From NCBI GenBank assembly GCA_002471195.1, contig DKPN01000076.1, positions 10,128-30,001 on the forward strand: a stretch of DNA of 19,874 nucleotides, given 5' to 3'. This DNA comes from Bacteroides sp. UBA7333 (lineage in GTDB: Bacteria; Bacteroidota; Bacteroidia; Bacteroidales; Bacteroidaceae). The notes beneath the pieces are model-generated. The model was not told the DNA's origin, ran no database searches, and saw nothing but the letters and a program-made list of their open reading frames with translations. Every line of letters starts with the position of its first letter. Position 1 is the stretch's first letter. Below, piece by piece: positions 15,791 to 19,874 of this stretch. A program made the translations under genes and the position numbers.

Positions 15791-15820
15791 TTGCAGCGTA
15801 AAATAATTTATCTATCTTTG
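15791..15820 (+). promoter_or_regulatory. Bacteroidetes-type promoter of tRNA-Trp
   Basis: TTG at 15791-15793 (the -33 element) is 19 bases from TATCTTTG at 15813-15820 (the -7 element), an exact match to the Bacteroidetes housekeeping consensus TTG-N19-TAnnTTTG. Transcription would start near 15827, about 11 bases before the tRNA. It is the clearest promoter of the window, as expected for a stable RNA. Confidence 0.85.
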
Positions 15821-15837
15821 TAGTGTTCAAATGAGAT

Positions 15838-15910
15838 ACGGGTTTAGCTCAGTTGGTAGAGCATCGGTCTCCAAAACCGAGTGTCGGGAGTTCGAGTCTC
15901 TCAACCCGTG
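15838..15910 (+). tRNA. tRNA-Trp (anticodon CCA)
   Basis: A complete 73-base cloverleaf. Acceptor ACGGGTT (15838-15844) pairs with AACCCGT (15903-15909), with discriminator G15910 as expected for tRNA-Trp. The D stem is GCTC/GAGC. The anticodon stem is TCGGT/ACCGA (15864-15868 with 15876-15880), with loop CTCCAAA placing CCA at 15871-15873. The T arm GGGAG-TTCGAGT-CTCTC has one G-T wobble. The 3' CCA is not encoded and must be added afterwards. It is a single-gene unit with its own promoter and terminator. No duplication of its 3' end is visible nearby, so nothing indicates use as an integration site. Confidence 0.97.
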
Positions 15911-15911
15911 C

Positions 15912-15942
15912 AAAAGCAGCATCGCAAGTGCTGCTTTTTTTT
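15912..15942 (+). terminator. Intrinsic terminator of tRNA-Trp
   Basis: A 10-bp stem (15912-15921 AAAAGCAGCA; 15929-15938) with a 7-base loop and a T run through 15942 begins 2 bases after the tRNA discriminator base. It isolates the tRNA from the protein genes downstream. Confidence 0.9.
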
Positions 15943-16094
15943 GTTTATAACTTTTGTTGCCTGTAAGATCACTAGCCTACCTTAAATCCGTATATATACT
16001 TCAAAATAGAACGATTATCCCTTGTTCTGTATTTATCACTTACCAATCTTCAACTTTTGATCATTGCAAATGTTTTTTAATAAAAAGTTTAGCC

Positions 16095-16445
16095 ATGCTA
16101 GTACATTTATCACCCGAAAGATTTGTTCGGCTAGTTGCCGATTATCGAGGAGAGAATCTATGGAAGTTCAAGAATGAAGATCCCATGTTGATTTTGTTTA
16201 CAAACAATGAGCATTTATTCGCCAAAGGACTCCGTGATATTTATGATCCATTACACGATTCATATCCAAGTTTGAGAACCTACGAAGTAATAGAGCATGA
16301 AGATCCCGATATTGCAAGAGCATATGGAATATATACATTTCCTTCTACTATGTTTATATCAGCAACACATGAAGTGCATATAATGCATGGATATCTTAGC
16401 GCTGATCAAGTGAAGACCACGATAGATCAAATTATTGTAAGATAA
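16095..16445 (+). CDS. Thioredoxin-fold protein lacking the CxxC active site
   Basis: A 116-residue cytoplasmic protein with the outline of a thioredoxin fold: a central strand PMLILFTN (30-37), a helix (38-52), a strand around TYEVIEHED (62-70), then DIARAYGIYTFPSTMFIS (72-89), where Pro83 sits at the cis-proline position of the thioredoxin 'GIRGIPT' loop, a last strand and a C-terminal helix. There is no cysteine anywhere, so it cannot do thiol-disulfide exchange; a binding or chaperone role is possible but unproven. The ATG at 16095 is used because the frame upstream to a TTG at 15954 encodes a low-complexity, non-family stretch and reaches close to the tRNA terminator. The next gene starts 11 bases after its stop, so the two probably form one unit. 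Confidence 0.72.
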   Translation: MLVHLSPERFVRLVADYRGENLWKFKNEDPMLILFTNNEHLFAKGLRDIYDPLHDSYPSLRTYEVIEHEDPDIARAYGIYTFPSTMFISATHEVHIMHGYLSADQVKTTIDQIIVR

Positions 16446-16456
16446 AATATACGATT

Positions 16457-16714
16457 ATGATGAAAAGAGAGAATCATGAGCCAGACAAGCTCGACACTGA
16501 AGAAAGACGTGAGTTAACGAATGATGAGTTTGGTTTGCCAGAAGAGCGAGCTTATCCGATGCCAGATGCGGCACATGTGCGAGCAGCTGAATCATATTTC
16601 AGGTATTGTCCGGATGAGAACAAGCCAGAGTTAGCAAGAAATATCATGCGAAAAGCAGCAGAGTTTGGAGTAAATGTTAGAAGTGAGACCATCCTAGAGT
16701 GGGCTGCTAAGTAA
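16457..16714 (+). CDS. Small DUF6582-like protein
   Basis: An 85-residue, charged, soluble protein (initiation at 16457 or the next codon, 16460). The middle reads NDEFGLPEERAYPMPDAAHVRAAESYF (22-48) and then ELARNIMRKAAEFGV (58-72). The 'FGLPEER.YP..D..H...A' pattern is the hallmark of the DUF6582-type module that I know both as a small stand-alone bacterial protein and as a tail on some phage head-maturation proteins. The assignment is from memory of the pattern and needs a profile search. The function is unknown. It lies 11 bases behind the cysteine-free thioredoxin-fold gene, suggesting the two are made together. No phage genes surround it, so it is probably a chromosomal form. Confidence 0.72.
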   Translation: MMKRENHEPDKLDTEERRELTNDEFGLPEERAYPMPDAAHVRAAESYFRYCPDENKPELARNIMRKAAEFGVNVRSETILEWAAK

Positions 16715-16808
16715 CGATCGGTTGAAAGCGATCTTTAAATAGATCTATATTATACCAAATCTTACTTTAGCGATGAAAGAATAAATACTAATATAACACA
16801 TTTGTATT

Positions 16809-18836
16809 ATGAAATTAATGCCACTCAAAGGAGCAAAAACCACTGATCTGAGTCTTTACGGAATCATCCTGACATTGGGTGTAGTATTTGGAGACTTAGG
16901 GACATCTCCATTGTACACCATGCAAGGAATCCTTAACGCGACTAACAAAGTTGATGAAAACTTTGTACTAGGAGCGTTATCTTGTGTTTTTTGGACGTTG
17001 ACTTTACAAACAACAGTCAAATATGTATTGATTGCTCTTCGTGCACGAAACAATGGCGAAGGCGGTATCCTAACCCTATTTACCCTTGTAAAGAAGAATA
17101 GGCGATGGACCTATATTATTGGAATACTCGGAGCTTGCGCGCTATTAGGCGATGGCGTTATTACCCCATCCATTACTGTAACATCAGCTATGGAAGGAGT
17201 CAAGATATTTGCCCCGTCAACGCATGTTGTATTCTTTGTTCTGATCATATTAACAGTTCTCTTCGCTTCACAACAGTTTGGGATAGTCTCTATTGCCAAA
17301 TATTACGGACCTATTATGGTATTATGGTTTGCAATGATCGGAGTGCTCGGTTTTATACAATTGATTGAGATGCCATCCATATTAAAAGCATTGAATCCAT
17401 ATTATGCATACCATATTATCACAGCTTACCCGCAGGCGTTGATATTATTGGGTGCAGTATTTTTATGTACAACAGGGGCAGAAGCATTGTATTCCGACAT
17501 TGGACAGTGTGGTTATGCAAACATTCGTTATTCATGGATTTATGTAAAAGTGACGCTCTTGCTTAGTTATTTTGGTCAAGGAGTATGGGCTTTGAAACAC
17601 TTGGCTTTAGAAAATGCACCGGGCAATGTGAATCCGTTCTTTTCTATTATGCCAAGTTGGTTTCTCCCGATTGGGGTTGTCATTTCTACCATGGCCGCGA
17701 TTATTGCCAGTCAAGCATTGATTACAGGTTCTTTTTCGGTAGTTAGTGAAGCAATCTCGCTCAAGTTTTTCCCAAAGATCCGGATCAACTATCCTACTAA
17801 TATCAAAGGTCAGATGTACATACCATTGATCAACTGGACCCTTTATCTCCTATGTCTTTTTGTTGTGTTTTATTTCCAAAATTCCAACGCAATGCAATCA
17901 GCCTATGGAGTGTCCATTACCATTGCAATGCTTATGACATCCGTTCTTCTTACGCTGTATATAAAAGATCGATTATCGATATATTGGGCAATTCTCTATG
18001 CAGTGGTCTATTTTACAATCGAAATCGTATTCTTTACAGCCAATATTACTAAATTCTTCTCAGGAGGTTGGTTTACAATAGCTTTGACACTGGTATTCTC
18101 TTCAATCATGTATACATGGTTTAAGGGTGGAATATTTACATCAAAATACTTGGCGTATAAGAGCTTTTCTGGATTTAAAGATATCTTAGTGGCACTAAGT
18201 AACGACGAAACTGTTCCAAAATATGCATCGCATTTGATATACATGAGCGAATCTGATAGTGATGGTTTGGTCGAAAATAAAATTTTATATTCTATTTTAC
18301 GAAAAGGACCTAAGCGTGCAGATACCTATTGGTTTGTGCATGTAGAGATAGCTGAAGACGATCCGCATAAGTTAGAGTATAGTATAGATACCATTGAGCC
18401 GGGCAAATTATATCGCATCAATATGTTTCTTGGATATAAAGTGCCAACTAAAGTAAATTTCTACTTTAATAAGATTCTCGACGATATGATTGCCAGCAAA
18501 GAAATCAATATGGTGAGTACATATCCTTCATTACAGAAGTACAATGTAATGACGGATTTAGTGTTCATTATGATAGAAGTAGAGCCTGAGCGAGATTATG
18601 TATTGTCATTCTTAAAGCAAATAATGGTGAATTACTACTTTATGATTAAACGAACGATCGTTAATGAAAGTAAGTCATACGGACTAGATCCTTCTCATAC
18701 GCATTATGAAAAAGTTCCGTTCTTCCATACAAGCGAATTGAAAGAAGACTCGATAGAAGAGATTCAACAACTCAACGAGCTTGAAAGCGGAGGAGAGCAA
18801 GATTATCAAAACATGACATTGGTGCGTATTAAATAA
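16809..18836 (+). CDS. kup: Kup-type low-affinity potassium uptake transporter
   Basis: A 675-residue inner-membrane K+ transporter of the KUP/HAK/KT family, thought to bring in K+ together with H+. Family signatures are visible in order: YGIILTLGVVFGDLGTSPLYT (17-37), RARNNGEGGILTL (78-90), LLGDGVITPSITVTSAMEG (112-130), YYGPIMVLWF (165-174) and TTGAEALYSDIGQCG (221-235). About twelve hydrophobic membrane spans lie in the first ~460 residues. The remaining ~210 residues form the usual cytoplasmic domain (KDILVALSNDETVPKYASHLIYM onward), which in this family can have regulatory roles. The ATG at 16809 gives the family-typical start. The gene is separate from the small upstream pair (94 bases) and ends at a strong terminator. 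I found no obvious riboswitch in the 94-base leader. Confidence 0.95.
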   Translation: MKLMPLKGAKTTDLSLYGIILTLGVVFGDLGTSPLYTMQGILNATNKVDENFVLGALSCVFWTLTLQTTVKYVLIALRARNNGEGGILTLFTLVKKNRRWTYIIGILGACALLGDGVITPSITVTSAMEGVKIFAPSTHVVFFVLIILTVLFASQQFGIVSIAKYYGPIMVLWFAMIGVLGFIQLIEMPSILKALNPYYAYHIITAYPQALILLGAVFLCTTGAEALYSDIGQCGYANIRYSWIYVKVTLLLSYFGQGVWALKHLALENAPGNVNPFFSIMPSWFLPIGVVISTMAAIIASQALITGSFSVVSEAISLKFFPKIRINYPTNIKGQMYIPLINWTLYLLCLFVVFYFQNSNAMQSAYGVSITIAMLMTSVLLTLYIKDRLSIYWAILYAVVYFTIEIVFFTANITKFFSGGWFTIALTLVFSSIMYTWFKGGIFTSKYLAYKSFSGFKDILVALSNDETVPKYASHLIYMSESDSDGLVENKILYSILRKGPKRADTYWFVHVEIAEDDPHKLEYSIDTIEPGKLYRINMFLGYKVPTKVNFYFNKILDDMIASKEINMVSTYPSLQKYNVMTDLVFIMIEVEPERDYVLSFLKQIMVNYYFMIKRTIVNESKSYGLDPSHTHYEKVPFFHTSELKEDSIEEIQQLNELESGGEQDYQNMTLVRIK

Positions 18837-18846
18837 TGAGTCTTTT

Positions 18847-18883
18847 AGCGGTCATTCTCTATATTAAAAAGAGAATGACCGCT
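18847..18883 (+). terminator. Intrinsic terminator of kup
   Basis: A perfect 14-bp stem (18847-18860 AGCGGTCATTCTCT; 18870-18883) with a 9-base loop and a short T run begins 10 bases after the kup stop. Confidence 0.88.
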
Positions 18884-19063
18884 TTTTAATTTCAAAATGC
18901 ATATTCAAATTTTCTGTCACAACATATAAATACAAATTAATACATATATGCTTGCTTGATTCTAAGAGAATGTATACTTTCGAAGGGTGAATTGAAGTTG
19001 AATTTTAATAACCCTTATTGCAATAACAACAGATTTATTACAGGGCATAAGACAATAAACAGA

Positions 19064-19837
19064 ATGAAAAGCCTAATAAAGTTGGTGCTTGCCGGATTTA
19101 TAGTTGTCATTACACTATATAATTTTGGAAATAGAATTGAACGATACTACAATCGCTCAGCACGATACATCGTTGTAACAGATTCTATTATCAACGCTGA
19201 TCCCTCATTAAAGAATAAAAAAATCACACTCGTCGAAGAACTTCCAATTTGTGTTGCAGATGATACCTTGTACTCCTTATTTGAAAAAACGGATAGTTCC
19301 GAATTTTTGCTAGACACAAAAGGTGCAATCACGCAGCGACAAGCTAGTTCTAAGAAATTTGTTGATTATATATTATCTGGTAGTCCTGCAAAATATTTAC
19401 ATTTAGCAGATTCTGTACAAGGGCTTACGGTAATACACAGTTTTGCCCATCAAATAAAAGGAGAAACCTTCTTCTTTATCTTAGGTCGTAAAGACAAACA
19501 AAAAGGACTGCCAATCTATTTACTCTCAAAAAATATTGATTCAGATTCGTGTTATACTTACGAAAATACAGATCTCGAATATGTAAGTGCACGTGATGAA
19601 TTGTCTGCAATAGAAGGATACGAAAGAGAGTATCCGGGAATAGTCGTAAACGACCGTTACAACTCGGTTGTATTTCGATTTGAAAGAATGGCCTCTTCGG
19701 GTAATACATTTCCGGTATACATTCGTTTCGATGGTTCACGTTTTAATGAAGTTGATTTATCAACAATCGTTTGTGTCGGTAATAACAACGCTCCAAAAGC
19801 CAAGGTTACTTCTAATGTCCTTTCCTTAAACTATTAA
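19064..19837 (+). CDS. Membrane-anchored protein of unknown function
   Basis: A 257-residue protein I do not recognise. Residues about 4-20 (LIKLVLAGFIVVITLYN) form one hydrophobic segment, most likely an uncleaved N-terminal anchor, putting the rest outside the inner membrane. The exported part is of mixed strands and helices, with IKGETFFFILGRKDKQKGLPIYLLSKN and VVFRFERM as strand-rich parts, and three Cys spread apart. No enzymatic motif is seen. The ATG at 19064 is chosen because it directly precedes the anchor; the frame extends to a TTG at 18956 over 36 residues that look non-coding. It is preceded by the kup terminator and is therefore likely an independent unit. Its downstream neighbours are outside the window. 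Confidence 0.65.
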   Translation: MKSLIKLVLAGFIVVITLYNFGNRIERYYNRSARYIVVTDSIINADPSLKNKKITLVEELPICVADDTLYSLFEKTDSSEFLLDTKGAITQRQASSKKFVDYILSGSPAKYLHLADSVQGLTVIHSFAHQIKGETFFFILGRKDKQKGLPIYLLSKNIDSDSCYTYENTDLEYVSARDELSAIEGYEREYPGIVVNDRYNSVVFRFERMASSGNTFPVYIRFDGSRFNEVDLSTIVCVGNNNAPKAKVTSNVLSLNY

Positions 19838-19874
19838 TATAAACATAGTGAACTTCGAATCGTCAGGTGCCGAC

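Noticed and set aside
15838..15910. tRNA-Trp as an integration site for a mobile element
   Set aside because: No repeated copy of the tRNA 3' end, no integrase and no phage or plasmid genes in the window; the DUF6582-like protein alone is not evidence for a phage.
15954..16094. 47-residue extension of the thioredoxin-fold protein starting at TTG, 12 bases after the tRNA terminator
   Set aside because: The translated stretch has no resemblance to the fold and would begin within a few bases of the tRNA terminator, before any plausible promoter; the ATG at 16095 fits the first strand.
18956..19063. 36-residue extension of the last protein starting at TTG
   Set aside because: The ATG at 19064 directly precedes the membrane segment, and the extension would push the signal-anchor inward with polar, non-coding-looking residues.

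Overview
The window looks like an AT-rich chromosomal segment from the phylum Bacteroidetes (Bacteroidota), most likely order Bacteroidales. Four things support this. Start codons lack Shine-Dalgarno sequences. Several genes have the Bacteroidetes-type -7 promoter element TAnnTTTG, including a full TTG-N19-TAnnTTTG promoter in front of tRNA-Trp. Several proteins (YebC, PheT, the DUF4080-type radical SAM protein) have a Bacteroidetes flavour. PheT stands without pheS beside it. Genus cannot be fixed from the sequence; a Dysgonomonas-like organism is a guess.

Layout. At 1-1560 two adjacent plus-strand regulators share a LuxR-type C-terminal helix-turn-helix and a similar architecture; the first is cut by the window edge. 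At 1618-3165 a uracil-DNA-glycosylase-family gene and a nicotinamidase-like hydrolase are transcribed divergently. At 3251-6242 three minus-strand genes follow: a PEBP/YbhB-like protein just downstream of a secreted PQQ-repeat-like protein, then a B12-binding-type radical SAM protein. At 6494-7090 lies a small exported protein very rich in His and Cys with an all-Asp tail. At 7250-10762 a 702-residue protein ending in an AlbA_2 (Schlafen-type) domain is followed 33 bases later by an aldehyde dehydrogenase. At 10853-12128 are two minus-strand genes, an alpha/beta hydrolase and an unknown acidic protein. From 12341 to the end, on the plus strand, are pheT, yebC, tRNA-Trp, a two-gene unit (cysteine-free thioredoxin-fold protein plus a DUF6582-like small protein), the potassium transporter kup and an unknown membrane-anchored protein.

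Transcription units are unusually easy to see. Nearly every convergent or terminal junction holds a perfect or near-perfect hairpin (9-18 bp stems), and those between convergent genes probably work in both directions.

Most of the window is housekeeping: translation (PheT, tRNA-Trp, YebC), ion transport (Kup), DNA repair and NAD-related metabolism. I see no insertion sequence, phage module, CRISPR array, toxin-antitoxin pair or recognisable defence island. The less ordinary items are the paired regulators, the His/Cys-rich exported protein, the AlbA_2 fusion with its large uncharacterised N-terminal part, and the cysteine-free thioredoxin/DUF6582-like pair. None amounts to a demonstrated new system.
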